Below, in pieces: positions 8,293-16,731 of a stretch of DNA of 64,000 nt. This DNA is from an uncultured Caldilineaceae bacterium (GTDB lineage Bacteria > Chloroflexota > Anaerolineae > Caldilineales > Caldilineaceae), in contig OY282381.1 in the NCBI GenBank assembly GCA_958295915.1, positions 1,820,722-1,884,721 of the forward strand, written 5' to 3'. The notes under the pieces were generated by a model that was given only the letters and a program-made list of their open reading frames with translations, searched no databases and was not told the DNA's origin. Each line of letters starts with the position of its first letter. Position 1 is the stretch's first letter. The translations under genes and the position numbers were made by a program.

Positions 8293-8352
8293 CGTTTTCC
8301 TACACAGAGGTGTTCCAGCGCGCTTCCGTGACCGGACTGTATCCTGCTGTTG

Positions 8353-9129
8353 TCAATTCTGAATCGTCACCGTCACTCGACAGGGTTCCGGATAGTTGCC
8401 GCTGGTGTCCACCACCACTAGCTGAATTGTGTACGTGCCGTCTGCCCATGCGCTGCTGTTCAGGTTACCGAGTAGCCCGCCGACCACTGGGCTTTCAGCG
8501 CCATCGAAATAACTGAAGATCTGATTGGCGCCGCTGGCTGCCCACTCCAGCTTATAGAAGTCGAACTGATCGTGCTGGGCCGTACCGACAATCGACACAA
8601 CTCCGCTTACGATCGCGCCGTTTCCAGGCGAAAGTATGGCCGCGCGCCCGTCCGGGCACAGGGCCGGGGAGACAGCAGGGGGCTGCGGCGTGGGGGTCGG
8701 CACAAGCTCTGGCTGCCTAGCTTGCTGTCGAGTATCCGGCAAAGGTGTAGGTAAACTGCGGGTCGGGGTCGCTGTTGGCTGTTCCGGCGTAAATGTCGGC
8801 GTCGGGATCAGAGCCGATAGGGACTCAGTGGCGGGTGTCAAGGAGACGCTTGGCGCTGCGAGAAGCGTCGATGACTCCGCCACGTTCATTGCCGCGCGCA
8901 GAGTTGTGCTGGCAAAATACGTAACGCCCATCACCACAAGCATCAATAGCGCAGAGAGAAAAATGCTATACAGATCGCCGATGGCTTTGTCTCGTTCCAA
9001 GGAAAAAACCGCCTGGCGCCGCTCGGCGCGCGCCTGCCACGTGCGATACAGTTGAAATAGCGCCAGCAGACCACACGCTGCATAAATATAGGGCGCAATG
9101 TTGGCAATGGCCTCGACGAGAAAATCCAT
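8353..9129 (-). CDS. Membrane-anchored protein with Ig-like C-terminal domain
   Basis: A 258-residue protein. Hydrophobic segments lie at about residues 8-28 and 54-78, with a basic cytoplasmic loop between them (RTWQARAERRQ). A Pro/Thr-rich linker covers about 100-150 (PTPTFTPEQPTATPTRSLPT). The last 100 residues look like an all-beta, Ig-like or bacterial Big-type fold (AILSPGNGAIVSGVVSIVGT ... WADGTYTIQLVVVDTSGNYP). A Cys near residue 155 and one near residue 249 could form a disulphide. It is the first gene of the 9129-4928 operon. The next start codon is 61 bases downstream. A type A unit sits upstream at 9174-9195. It is a cell-surface protein of unknown role. Confidence 0.65.
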   Translation of the reverse strand: MDFLVEAIANIAPYIYAACGLLALFQLYRTWQARAERRQAVFSLERDKAIGDLYSIFLSALLMLVVMGVTYFASTTLRAAMNVAESSTLLAAPSVSLTPATESLSALIPTPTFTPEQPTATPTRSLPTPLPDTRQQARQPELVPTPTPQPPAVSPALCPDGRAAILSPGNGAIVSGVVSIVGTAQHDQFDFYKLEWAASGANQIFSYFDGAESPVVGGLLGNLNSSAWADGTYTIQLVVVDTSGNYPEPCRVTVTIQN

Positions 9130-9173
9130 TGACAGATTCTGAACAGGAAGCCGATTGGCGACAGTATCGTTTG

Positions 9174-9195
9174 ACGCGCCACTGTAGGGCGCGAC
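9174..9195 (-). repeat. Type A repeat, single unit
   Basis: CGCGCC-ACTGTAG-GGCGCG hairpin in the leader of the leftward envelope operon. Confidence 0.85.
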
Positions 9196-9297
9196 GCGGA
9201 TGAAATGAGCCGTTCACAAGTAGTCTACCGTAGCGACGCAGTTCCGCCAAAAAGGGCCGATTTCTACAGAAGCGGTAGCGTCACAGGAAAATCGTCG

Positions 9298-9405
9298 TTT
9301 GCGCGCCAATTCGGTATTCCCGCCAATTCAATATCTGATTATGATTTGTGCGATCAGGCGCTCATACCTCACTGTGGAGCGCTTCTATGTCGCGCTCCAC
9401 AGATG
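9298..9405 (-). repeat. Type A repeat, long form plus trailing half-unit
   Basis: TTTGCGCGCC, the insert (AATTCGGTATTCCCGCC ... GCTCATACCTC), then ACTGTGGAGCGC, followed by another half-unit GTCGCGCTCCACAG. The insert differs from the copy at 3373 by only a few bases. Confidence 0.9.
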
Positions 9406-9407
9406 CT

Positions 9408-9436
9408 TTGCTGTTTCCCTACGAATCGGCTATTAT
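9408..9436 (+). promoter_or_regulatory. Promoter for gamma-glutamyltransferase gene
   Basis: TTGCTG (9408-9413), 17-base spacer, TATTAT (9431-9436). The -35 box begins just after the end of the long-form type A repeat. Confidence 0.55.
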
Positions 9437-9485
9437 AAAAGCCCATTCTAGTTGACCGCACCGAAATGAACGAAAAGATCGGCCC

Positions 9486-11159
9486 ATGAACTACGATTTC
9501 GTCTTCCGCTCCCGTCGCAGCAACCTGTTGGCGCGCAATGGACTGGTCGCCACCAGCCAGCCACTGGCTGCCCAGGCTGGCTTGACTATTCTGCAGGCGG
9601 GAGGCAACGCAGCCGACGCCGCGATTGCCACAGCCGCAGCATTGAACGTCGTCGAACCGACCTCCACCGGCATCGGCGGCGACTGTTTTGCCCTCTACTG
9701 GGATGCGAAAACCAAACGAGTGACTGCGCTCAACGGTTCCGGACGCTCCGCAGCCGCCGCCTCCATCGACGAACTGCGCCGACTCGGCTATACGCGCATG
9801 CCCCAATATACCGGACACAGCGTCAGCATCCCCGGTACCGTAGCCGGTTGGAGCGATCTGCTGGAAAGACACGGCACGATGACACTGGCCGAAGTGCTGG
9901 GGCCGGCTATTCGCCTGGCTGAAGAGGGCTATCCAGTCACCGAATGGATTGGGCAAAGCTGGGCCGCGCAGACAGCAAAGCTTCTGCGCGCCCCGGATTG
10001 GATCAGCAGCGATCTGGACAACGGGCCGGAGCAGCCTAGCGGCAATGAACTGCTCATCGACGGCCGCGCGCCGCGCGCCGGGCAAGTGATGCGCCTTCCT
10101 ACTTTGGGCCAAACGCTGCGGGCCATCGCCGCTGACGGCAAGAAAGCGATTTACACAGGCGAGTTTGCGCGCAAGTTGAGCGAGCATGTGCAGCGGTATG
10201 GCGGCTGGATCACGCCAAAAGACATGGCAGCCCATACAAGCTCCTGGCACGATCCAATTACCGCCGATTTCGGTGACGTTCGCCTATACGAATGTCCGCC
10301 CAACGGTCAGGGGCTGGCGGCAATTATCGCCGCCAATCTGGCCGCCGGCTTCGATCTGGCGCAGATGTCCAGCGTCGATCGCCTGCACACACTGGTAGAG
10401 TGTATGCGCATCGGCTATGCAGAGGCCCGGCAGTGGGTTTGCGACACCCATCTCGTCTCGATTCCTCTGGACGCACTCACCAGCAGGGTCTATGCCGATC
10501 AACGACGGCAGGAGATCCACCGGCAACGGGCTGCTACGTCTATATCGTATGGCTATCCAATGGCCGGCTCGGATACGGTCTATCTGACCACCGCGGACGG
10601 TCAAGGAAACGCGTGCAGTTTCATTAACAGCCTCTATCAAGGGGCCGGTAGTGGATTGGTTGTGCCCGGCAGCGGCGTCAGCCTCCAAAACCGGGCGGCT
10701 CTCTTCGTCCTCGCCCCCGACCATCCCAACTGCCTCGCCCCCAACAAGCGCCCCTATCACACAATCATTCCCGCCATGACCACCCGCGGCGGCGCGTTGC
10801 ACGCCAGCTTTGGTGTGATGGGCGGCTATATGCAACCCCAGGGACATCTGCAGATGTTGGTGAATATGGCCAGCCTGGATATAAACCCCCAACAGGCGCT
10901 GGATATGCCCCGCTGGGCGCTAAGTGGCCCGCATACAGAGCTGGGCGCAGATGAACCCGGCGGCCAGGTGCTAATCGAAGAAGGCTGGGAGTACGACGCC
11001 CTGGCGGAGATGGCCCGCCGCGGACACCGGCTGATCCCGGTCAACGGGTCAGGCAGGGCCGGGTTCGGCGGTGGACAGATTATTATGCGGGACCCGGAAA
11101 CCGGTGTTCTGATTGGGGGCAGCGATCCGCGCAAGGATGGCTGTGCTGTCGGCTGGTAA
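9486..11159 (+). CDS. Gamma-glutamyltransferase family protein
   Basis: A 557-residue Ntn-hydrolase of the GGT family. The N-terminal part shows GLVATSQPLAAQAGLTILQAGGNAADAAIA and TGIGGDCFALY, typical of the family. The likely catalytic Thr is residue 364 (GSDTVYLTTADGQGN), at the usual autocleavage point, followed by FINSLYQGAGSGLVVPGSG, which replaces the lid loop. The enzyme would cleave itself into large and small subunits and transfer or hydrolyse gamma-glutamyl groups. No signal peptide is visible, so it appears cytoplasmic, like the short bacterial GGT-like enzymes (cephalosporin acylase-type) and not the periplasmic form. It is a single gene behind its own promoter. Confidence 0.88.
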   Translation: MNYDFVFRSRRSNLLARNGLVATSQPLAAQAGLTILQAGGNAADAAIATAAALNVVEPTSTGIGGDCFALYWDAKTKRVTALNGSGRSAAAASIDELRRLGYTRMPQYTGHSVSIPGTVAGWSDLLERHGTMTLAEVLGPAIRLAEEGYPVTEWIGQSWAAQTAKLLRAPDWISSDLDNGPEQPSGNELLIDGRAPRAGQVMRLPTLGQTLRAIAADGKKAIYTGEFARKLSEHVQRYGGWITPKDMAAHTSSWHDPITADFGDVRLYECPPNGQGLAAIIAANLAAGFDLAQMSSVDRLHTLVECMRIGYAEARQWVCDTHLVSIPLDALTSRVYADQRRQEIHRQRAATSISYGYPMAGSDTVYLTTADGQGNACSFINSLYQGAGSGLVVPGSGVSLQNRAALFVLAPDHPNCLAPNKRPYHTIIPAMTTRGGALHASFGVMGGYMQPQGHLQMLVNMASLDINPQQALDMPRWALSGPHTELGADEPGGQVLIEEGWEYDALAEMARRGHRLIPVNGSGRAGFGGGQIIMRDPETGVLIGGSDPRKDGCAVGW

Positions 11160-11170
11160 AGAGGCAACCA

Positions 11171-11325
11171 TGTCGCGTCCCATAGTGAGGTATGAGCGCC
11201 TGATCACACGAATCATGATCAAATATTGAATTGGCGGGAATACCGAATTGAGGTATGAGCGCCTGATCACACGAATCATAATCAAATGTTGAATTGGCGG
11301 GAATACCGAATTGCGCGCAAACGAC
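11171..11325 (+). repeat. Type A repeat, long form with insert in two tandem copies
   Basis: GTCGCGTCCCATAGT, then two direct copies of the roughly 67-bp insert (each starting GAGGTATGAGCGCC and ending GGCGGGAATACCGAATT), then GCGCGCAAACGACG. The two inserts differ at only a few bases. This shows that the insert is a unit that can be present 0, 1 or 2 times between the palindrome halves. Confidence 0.92.
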
Positions 11326-11435
11326 GATGTCAAACATGGCGCAGAGCTCCCCGCCTGTGGATAGATCAACTGGCATGTGCGCACATTTGTGATATCTGAA
11401 TGGCGCTAAGCATACTACGCAATTGGAGTTATTGA

Positions 11436-12860
11436 ATGGGTCGCAAATTTACGCTGTCGTTTGCGCCGGTTCGCCAGAAGATGCAACAAGCTGGCCTGGA
11501 CGACCTGCTGATCCGTAGCTTCGAGCATTACTATTCCCAGCTCATCGCCGGCGCGACCGGATATATCCCCGGTATACAGGCCCGCCCTCCAGCGAATATA
11601 CCGGACAAATCGACGCTGGCCAATTTCCATGCGCATGGACTGGACGCGCTGAATCGGTTGGTGGTCATCAAACTGAACGGCGGACTCGGCGCCAGTATGG
11701 GGCTAAATGGGCCGAAATCCTTGCTTATGGTGAAAGACGGACTGCGCTTTCTCGATATAATCGTCCGCCATATCCTGCACCTTCGTAAACAGACGGCGCC
11801 CCGACTGCCCCTCATCTTTATGAACAGCCACAGCACGCAAGACGCAACCCGCCAGGCGCTGACGGCCTACCCGGCGCTTACCAGCGATCTGCCCTTGGAC
11901 TTCCTGCAAAACAAAGTGCCGAAGATCTGGCAGGATACCTTCGCGCCGGTGGAATGGCATGCGGACCCCGGAAAGGAGTGGTGTCCGCCCGGTCACGGCG
12001 ATATATACCTGACTCTGCATACCAGCCATTTGCTGGAACAGATGCTCGCTCTCGGCTACGAATATATGTTCGTCAGCAACGCTGACAATTTGGGCGCAAC
12101 AGTCGAGACCGACATTCTCGGCTTTTTCGTTGCCCAGAACCTGCCTTTTCTGATGGAGGTGACGGTCCGCACCGCGGCCGACCGTAAGGGGGGCCACCTG
12201 GCCCAAGGACCAGATGGGCGGCTCCTTCTGCGGGAGATTGCCCAATGCCCGCCGGAGGAGATCGGGCAGTTTCAGGACATCAGACGCTATCGGCTGTTCA
12301 ATACCAACAATCTGTGGATTCATCTACCATCCCTGCAGAAGGCGCTGAACGAACAAGACGGCTTTCTGGATCTGCCGATGATCCGCAATAGCAAGCCGGT
12401 GGATCCCTCTCGGCCCGATTCTCCGCCGGTTTTCCAGTTGGAAACGGCAATAGGGCTGGCGATTTCCGCGTTCGACCGCGCCCAGGTGATCCAAGTGCCT
12501 CGCAATCGTTTTCTGCCGGTCAAGAGATGTAACGATCTGCTGGCCCTACGCTCGGATGCCTACCGGCTGAATCTCCAGCATCGCATCGATCTGCATCCCC
12601 ACCGGGGCACGGGCCGGTTTCCACCCGGCGCGCCTCGTGTCGAGCTGGATGAACGCTTCTATCAGTTCATCGACCAGATCCAGGCGCGCTTCCCCCATGG
12701 ACCGCCTTCACTGATCCGCTGCCGCAGTTTTGCCGTCAAGGGTCCGTACACCTTCGGCGCCGGTGTAACAGTTGAAGGCGATGTGGCGCTGACAAATGAC
12801 TCAGATACGCCAATAGCTATTCCAGACGATGCCGTCCTGACCAGATCGGGCCGCGATTAA
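11436..12860 (+). CDS. UTP--sugar-1-phosphate uridylyltransferase (UDPGP family)
   Basis: A 474-residue enzyme of the eukaryote-like UDPGP family, which makes UDP-glucose or a related UDP-sugar from UTP and sugar-1-phosphate. Seen: KLNGGLGASMGLNGPKSLL (nucleotide-binding loop, near residue 75), WCPPGHGDIY, FVSNADNLGA (metal/sugar site) and a left-handed beta-helix-like C-terminus (RCRSFAVKGPYTFGAGVTVE). GGAG at 11424-11427 supports the ATG at 11436. It probably feeds the nearby glycan genes (GT2, polyprenyl-phosphate sugar transferase, GT-C proteins). The stop TAA touches a type A insert remnant shared with the convergent gene. Confidence 0.88.
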   Translation: MGRKFTLSFAPVRQKMQQAGLDDLLIRSFEHYYSQLIAGATGYIPGIQARPPANIPDKSTLANFHAHGLDALNRLVVIKLNGGLGASMGLNGPKSLLMVKDGLRFLDIIVRHILHLRKQTAPRLPLIFMNSHSTQDATRQALTAYPALTSDLPLDFLQNKVPKIWQDTFAPVEWHADPGKEWCPPGHGDIYLTLHTSHLLEQMLALGYEYMFVSNADNLGATVETDILGFFVAQNLPFLMEVTVRTAADRKGGHLAQGPDGRLLLREIAQCPPEEIGQFQDIRRYRLFNTNNLWIHLPSLQKALNEQDGFLDLPMIRNSKPVDPSRPDSPPVFQLETAIGLAISAFDRAQVIQVPRNRFLPVKRCNDLLALRSDAYRLNLQHRIDLHPHRGTGRFPPGAPRVELDERFYQFIDQIQARFPHGPPSLIRCRSFAVKGPYTFGAGVTVEGDVALTNDSDTPIAIPDDAVLTRSGRD

Positions 12861-12865
12861 ATTCA

Positions 12866-12903
12866 GCATTCCCGCCAGTTCAACACGAAGAGCGCTCATA
12901 CTT
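12866..12903 (-). repeat. Type A insert remnant spanning two gene ends
   Basis: ATTCAGCATTCCCGCCAGTT and GAGCGCTCATACTTCAC are the two ends of the long-form insert with the middle missing. The remnant fills the gap between two convergent genes and encodes the last residues (VKYERSSC) and stop of the minus-strand gene. Confidence 0.75.
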
Positions 12904-15165
12904 CACGCCATGCCCGCGCCGCCGGCGCATCAGATTGAACAGCAGAGACTTTCCCCAGTGATAGCCATGCCACAGGAACGGGCTGGGCGACCAGTCCCAC
13001 GCCCCCGTATGCACGGCCATTCGGGCCGCAAAGCCCTCCTTAAAATGCCATACGCCCTGGAGTGGATCGTTCGGATCGTCTGGATTCGATGGCGCGCCCC
13101 ACCAGTTGTAGATGGTGCAGCCCTGGGCTTTGGCCCACTGCAGTGCCCGCCACTGCAACAGATGATTGGGCATATCGCGTCGCCGCCGATCACTGCTGGC
13201 CCCGTTGAAATAGAGAGCCTGGTGGCCATGACGCAACAGAAACAGCCCGGCGACAGGCAACGCTTCCTGCGGATGCTCCGCCAAGAGCAGCGCCCCGCCC
13301 GTAGGCGTCTCGCCGGCATCTTGCATCTCCAGAAACATACGCCACAACGCGTCGTAATACGTAAACGGGCGGATCAGAAAGCCATCTCGCTCGCTGGTCT
13401 CCTGGTAGAGCCGATAAAAGATCGGCAGATCCGCAACACCGCCACAGCGGACAGTAAGGCCCCGCCGCTGGGCCAGCCGTATGTTATAGCGCCATTTGCC
13501 TTTGAACGAGGCCAACAGTGCATCATCAGTCTGGACGACGTCCGTAAAGCCGGTGTTTTTGAATTGAATCTGCTCCGGGCTGAATCGCCAGTTGCGCTGA
13601 GCCAGCAGCGATATCAGCCGCTGCCCATTTGGGCTTTTCTCCACGACATCGGGATCGATCTTCACCTGTAAACAACCTCGCCGTCGGGTCAGTTCTTCGA
13701 TCTGCGCCAACACCAATGCGGTTGCCTCGTCATCTGTCCAATCCAAAACCGGCCCTTTGGGCACGTACGCCACCCGCAGAGGCAATGCCGCTAACGGCTG
13801 ACGCCACAGAAACTGGAACGCGCCCAAAACCTGCTCACCTCGATGCACAGACCAACGCTCGACACGCCAACCGCTGCCGGCCTTGACCGCGCCCCACGTC
13901 CAACTCTGCAGCGCGTGGCCGGCATGCGGCGGCAGTTGCGCCAGCAACTCTTCCCACGCCGCTGCCGTCACCACCGGCTCCAAATCCACTCGCCGCGCGC
14001 GCGCCGGGCGGGGCGGCGCCGTCCTCATGTTTTCGTTTCCTACCTCTTTGCCAGCTAGCTTCTGAATCTTCACAGCCCGATCCTTCGCCAGCAAAACGCC
14101 CCGATAGAGGCCATAGACAGACAGGCGTAAGGGCAGGTCCCAGGCGCCGACCGTGCGCTCAACTGCTCCGCCAAAGCCCTGTTTGAAACGGAACACGCCC
14201 CACAAATCCCCCACCGGGAACGCCTTCACATCCACCGGCAGATTCTCGGCGTAAACGACCCGGCGCCCCTCATCCCAGAGACCGGTGGCAATGGCGCCAA
14301 TTTCATCGGGGATGCCCCACAGATCATAACGGACGCAGCCATGCTCCTTTGCCCACCGCATCGCCTCCCACTGGAGCGCGTGATTGGGCATCAGATTGCG
14401 GTGGCGGTTGTTGCTGGCGCCCCACAGATAGCAGGCGTTGGAAGCGGTAGCGAACACCGCAATGCTGGCCAGAGGATCGCCTTTGTAGGAGGCCAGCAGA
14501 AAAGTGCCCCACCGAGGCGCCAGCAGTTCGTAGGCGGCCCGGTAGTAGTCGGCGCTATGGACGAAAAAGCCGTCCCGCTCACCTGTTTCGTCCATCAATT
14601 GCTGGAAAAGTGGTAGCTCATCCGCCTGGAGTTCCCGTACAGTGACACCCTTACGCGCCGCCAGCCGAATGTTGTAGCGCCATTTGCTTTTCATCCGCGC
14701 CAGGATTGCGCCGCTGTCCGGGCGCAGATCGACGACAACTGTGCTGCGAGGTTGGACCGTCTGAGGGCTGGGATGAAAGCCGGCCGCCCAGAGTCGCTGT
14801 CGGTTCGATGCAGTGTCCAGCAGATGCGGTTCAATCTTCAGAACGAACGCGCCCTCCTGCCGGGCAACAGCGCGCATGCGCGCAACAATCGCTTTTATCA
14901 GCGCCTCGTCAGACCAATCCACAAGCGGGCCTCTGGGGATGTAGGCCAGAACTTGGCCCGCGGTCCTACGGAAGAGAACGTGCGCTCCGGCCCGAGTCGC
15001 ACTGCCGTCTGCCGACGGCAGGCGAACCCGACGAGCCCACCAACCGAAGCGACATTTCAGGGCTGCCCATTCATTGGTCTGCAAGAGATGGCCGGCCGCA
15101 TGGCCGCTGACGAACTCGCTCCAATCTTCTGCTTGACTTGCCACTGCTCCCCCGGTCTTTCCCAA
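12880..15165 (-). CDS. Tandem FemAB-like aminoacyltransferase (two domains fused)
   Basis: A 761-residue protein made of two FemAB/FemX-type GNAT-fold units, about residues 10-375 and 400-755. Each shows the same order of motifs: LQTNEWAALK or LQSWTWGAVK near the start, VLAYIPRGPLVDWSDE or VAYVPKGPVLDWTDDE, KGKWRYNIRLAQRRG, YLWGAS or YFNGAS, LQWEAMRWAKEHGC or [14 protein letters not shown], and a closing W-x-FKxGFGG block. FemAB enzymes add amino acids to the lipid II peptide using aminoacyl-tRNA. A fused pair could add two residues in turn, which is inference. The start is uncertain: TTG at 15165 or GTG at 15144 near a GGGGGAG. The stop codon lies in a type A remnant. Confidence 0.85.
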   Translation of the reverse strand: MGKTGGAVASQAEDWSEFVSGHAAGHLLQTNEWAALKCRFGWWARRVRLPSADGSATRAGAHVLFRRTAGQVLAYIPRGPLVDWSDEALIKAIVARMRAVARQEGAFVLKIEPHLLDTASNRQRLWAAGFHPSPQTVQPRSTVVVDLRPDSGAILARMKSKWRYNIRLAARKGVTVRELQADELPLFQQLMDETGERDGFFVHSADYYRAAYELLAPRWGTFLLASYKGDPLASIAVFATASNACYLWGASNNRHRNLMPNHALQWEAMRWAKEHGCVRYDLWGIPDEIGAIATGLWDEGRRVVYAENLPVDVKAFPVGDLWGVFRFKQGFGGAVERTVGAWDLPLRLSVYGLYRGVLLAKDRAVKIQKLAGKEVGNENMRTAPPRPARARRVDLEPVVTAAAWEELLAQLPPHAGHALQSWTWGAVKAGSGWRVERWSVHRGEQVLGAFQFLWRQPLAALPLRVAYVPKGPVLDWTDDEATALVLAQIEELTRRRGCLQVKIDPDVVEKSPNGQRLISLLAQRNWRFSPEQIQFKNTGFTDVVQTDDALLASFKGKWRYNIRLAQRRGLTVRCGGVADLPIFYRLYQETSERDGFLIRPFTYYDALWRMFLEMQDAGETPTGGALLLAEHPQEALPVAGLFLLRHGHQALYFNGASSDRRRRDMPNHLLQWRALQWAKAQGCTIYNWWGAPSNPDDPNDPLQGVWHFKEGFAARMAVHTGAWDWSPSPFLWHGYHWGKSLLFNLMRRRRGHGVKYERSSC

Positions 15166-15166
15166 A

Positions 15167-15215
15167 TTTTTAGTAGTCAGTGAACTGCAGTTACTAAAAA
15201 CTAGAAACTAAAAAC
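15167..15215. repeat. Type C repeat (GTCAGTGAACTGCAGT and A-rich tail)
   Basis: AGTAGTCAGTGAACTGCAGT followed by short ACTAAAAACTAGAAACTAAAA stutters. Related segments with CCACTGCAGT occur at 23183, 24598, 31246 and 34808. Confidence 0.65.
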
Positions 15216-15459
15216 TAAATCACAAACGCCTACACCGATCATACCATAACGACCTGCGTAAAATGGAACGCCGACAACGCAGCCAGACAACTCGGACACA
15301 GCATCCCCGGCAACAGGCGCCAGCGGTTCAGCCTCATCTGGTAGAGTGAGAACGGATTCAATTTGACACGGATACGGGTCACTGTTATCGTCAAATCCGT
15401 GCCATAATCCATTCTGCATTCGTTGACCCGCACACCCAGTGGTCCGAATATATCGCGCT
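15216..15459. other. Intergenic stretch, no supported gene
   Basis: Frames are open here on the minus strand, including one with a CPSC motif. None has a ribosome site or a recognised domain, and all run into the repeat array at 15460-15715. I see nothing I can support. Confidence 0.5.
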
Positions 15460-15715
15460 CCAGCGCGCAAAACAACGTCGCGCTCCATAGCAGCGCGCAA
15501 AACAATATCGCGCTCCATAGCAGCGCGCAAAATAACGTCGCGCTCCGCAGCGCGCAAAACAATGTCGCGCTCCACAGCAGCGCGCAAAACAATGTCGCGC
15601 TCCATAGCAGCGCGCAAAACAATGTCGCGCTCCATAGCAGCGCGCAAAATAACGTCGCGCTCCACAGTAGCGCGCAAAAAACGTCGCGCTCCACAGTAGC
15701 GCGCAAAACAACCTT
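15460..15715. repeat. Type A tandem array, about nine 27-30-bp units
   Basis: Units of the form GCGCGCAAAACAATGTCGCG + CTCCATAGCA repeat about nine times, mostly at 30-bp spacing with one 27-bp and some shorter units. There are no unique spacers, so this is not a CRISPR array. Because 30 is a multiple of three, several frames stay open on both strands across the array. It lies upstream of modA. Confidence 0.9.
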
Positions 15716-15795
15716 GTACCCGAGCGCAGGCGGATTTCGCGGATTTCATTGGCAGCCAGCGCATTCAGTTCGTTTGCCTCAAACACCACGTATCA

Positions 15796-16731
15796 ATGAA
15801 TAAGGAAGAGAGTTTGCAGAGGGGCGCGCTTTCGCAGGATCGGACGTTTTGGCGCGCGTATGCGCCTGGAATGGCTGCCGCTATTCTGTCAGGCGCCCTG
15901 CTGCTGATCGGCGGCTGTCGTGGACCCGCAACGAACAAAGTGGTGTCAACCACAGGAGTGGTCACGATTTTCGCGGCCGCGTCCCTTACCAATGTCTTCC
16001 AACAGATAGCCCAATCCTTCACCGATATCGGCCATACTGGTGAAATTGTGTTCAACTTTGCCGGTTCCCAGCAACTTGCCGGTCAACTGCGCGAGGGCGC
16101 TAGCGCCGATGTCTTCGCCTCCGCCAACGAGACGCAGATGCAGGCAGCGATCGAGTCAGGGCGAGTCGAGCAGACCAGTGTGAAGACCTTCGCCTGCAAT
16201 CGGTTGGTCGTCGCGGTCGGTAGTTCGAAGGGCACATTCGCCGCATCTCCGCTGGCAAACGAACCCTTCGGAGAGCAGATCGATTCCCTACTGGAGTTGG
16301 CAAAGCCTGGACATAAAATTATTGTCGGCGCTGAAGCGGTTCCCATCGGACGTTACACCCGCCAATTTCTGGCCAATGCGGATGCAGACAATCAGCTTGG
16401 CCCCAGCTTTCGCGCCGGCTTCGAGGCCAATATCGTATCAGAGGAACAGAACGTGCGGGTCATTCTCAGCAAAGTGCAGGTAGGAGAGGCCGATGCTGGC
16501 GTAGTCTACGCCAGTGATGTCGTTGGTGTCACAGATATGCAACACATAGAGATTCCGGCCCATTTGAACATTTCTGCAACCTATCCTATCGGGCTGGTCC
16601 AGGACGGGCCACAGCCCAAACAGGCCTCAGCCTTCGTTGCCTATCTATTCTCCGAAAAAAGCGCAGCCGTGTTGGAATCGTACGGGTTCTCCACCCAATG
16701 CCGGGAGGCATCTGACCGTGGGAACGAATGA
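15796..16731 (+). CDS. modA: Molybdate ABC transporter substrate-binding lipoprotein
   Basis: A 311-residue periplasmic-type binding protein. A hydrophobic segment at about residues 25-42 ends in a lipobox (LLIGGC). The mature part opens VTIFAAASLTNVFQQIAQSF, then NFAGSQQLAGQLREGASADVFASAN, and ends with an FSEKSAAVLESYGF block. These are the ModA signatures for molybdate/tungstate capture. No strong ribosome site precedes the ATG at 15796, and a start at about 15871 (GGAATGGCT) is possible. It overlaps modB by 14 bases. No modC ATPase gene follows. Confidence 0.87.
   Translation: MNKEESLQRGALSQDRTFWRAYAPGMAAAILSGALLLIGGCRGPATNKVVSTTGVVTIFAAASLTNVFQQIAQSFTDIGHTGEIVFNFAGSQQLAGQLREGASADVFASANETQMQAAIESGRVEQTSVKTFACNRLVVAVGSSKGTFAASPLANEPFGEQIDSLLELAKPGHKIIVGAEAVPIGRYTRQFLANADADNQLGPSFRAGFEANIVSEEQNVRVILSKVQVGEADAGVVYASDVVGVTDMQHIEIPAHLNISATYPIGLVQDGPQPKQASAFVAYLFSEKSAAVLESYGFSTQCREASDRGNE

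Larger units (their letters stand above)
9130..9485. other. Divergent intergenic region holding two type A repeats
   Basis: This region separates the envelope operon (leftward) from the gamma-glutamyltransferase gene (rightward). It contains a short type A unit, a long-form unit and the promoter at 9408-9436. I see no gene in it. Confidence 0.7.

Noticed and set aside
15460-15715. CRISPR array
   Set aside because: The units are tandem with no unique spacers, each is itself palindromic, and no cas genes are in the window.
15201-15764. Minus-strand 187-residue repetitive protein upstream of modA
   Set aside because: Most of it is the repeat array in an open frame, with no ribosome site and no recognised domain in the remainder.
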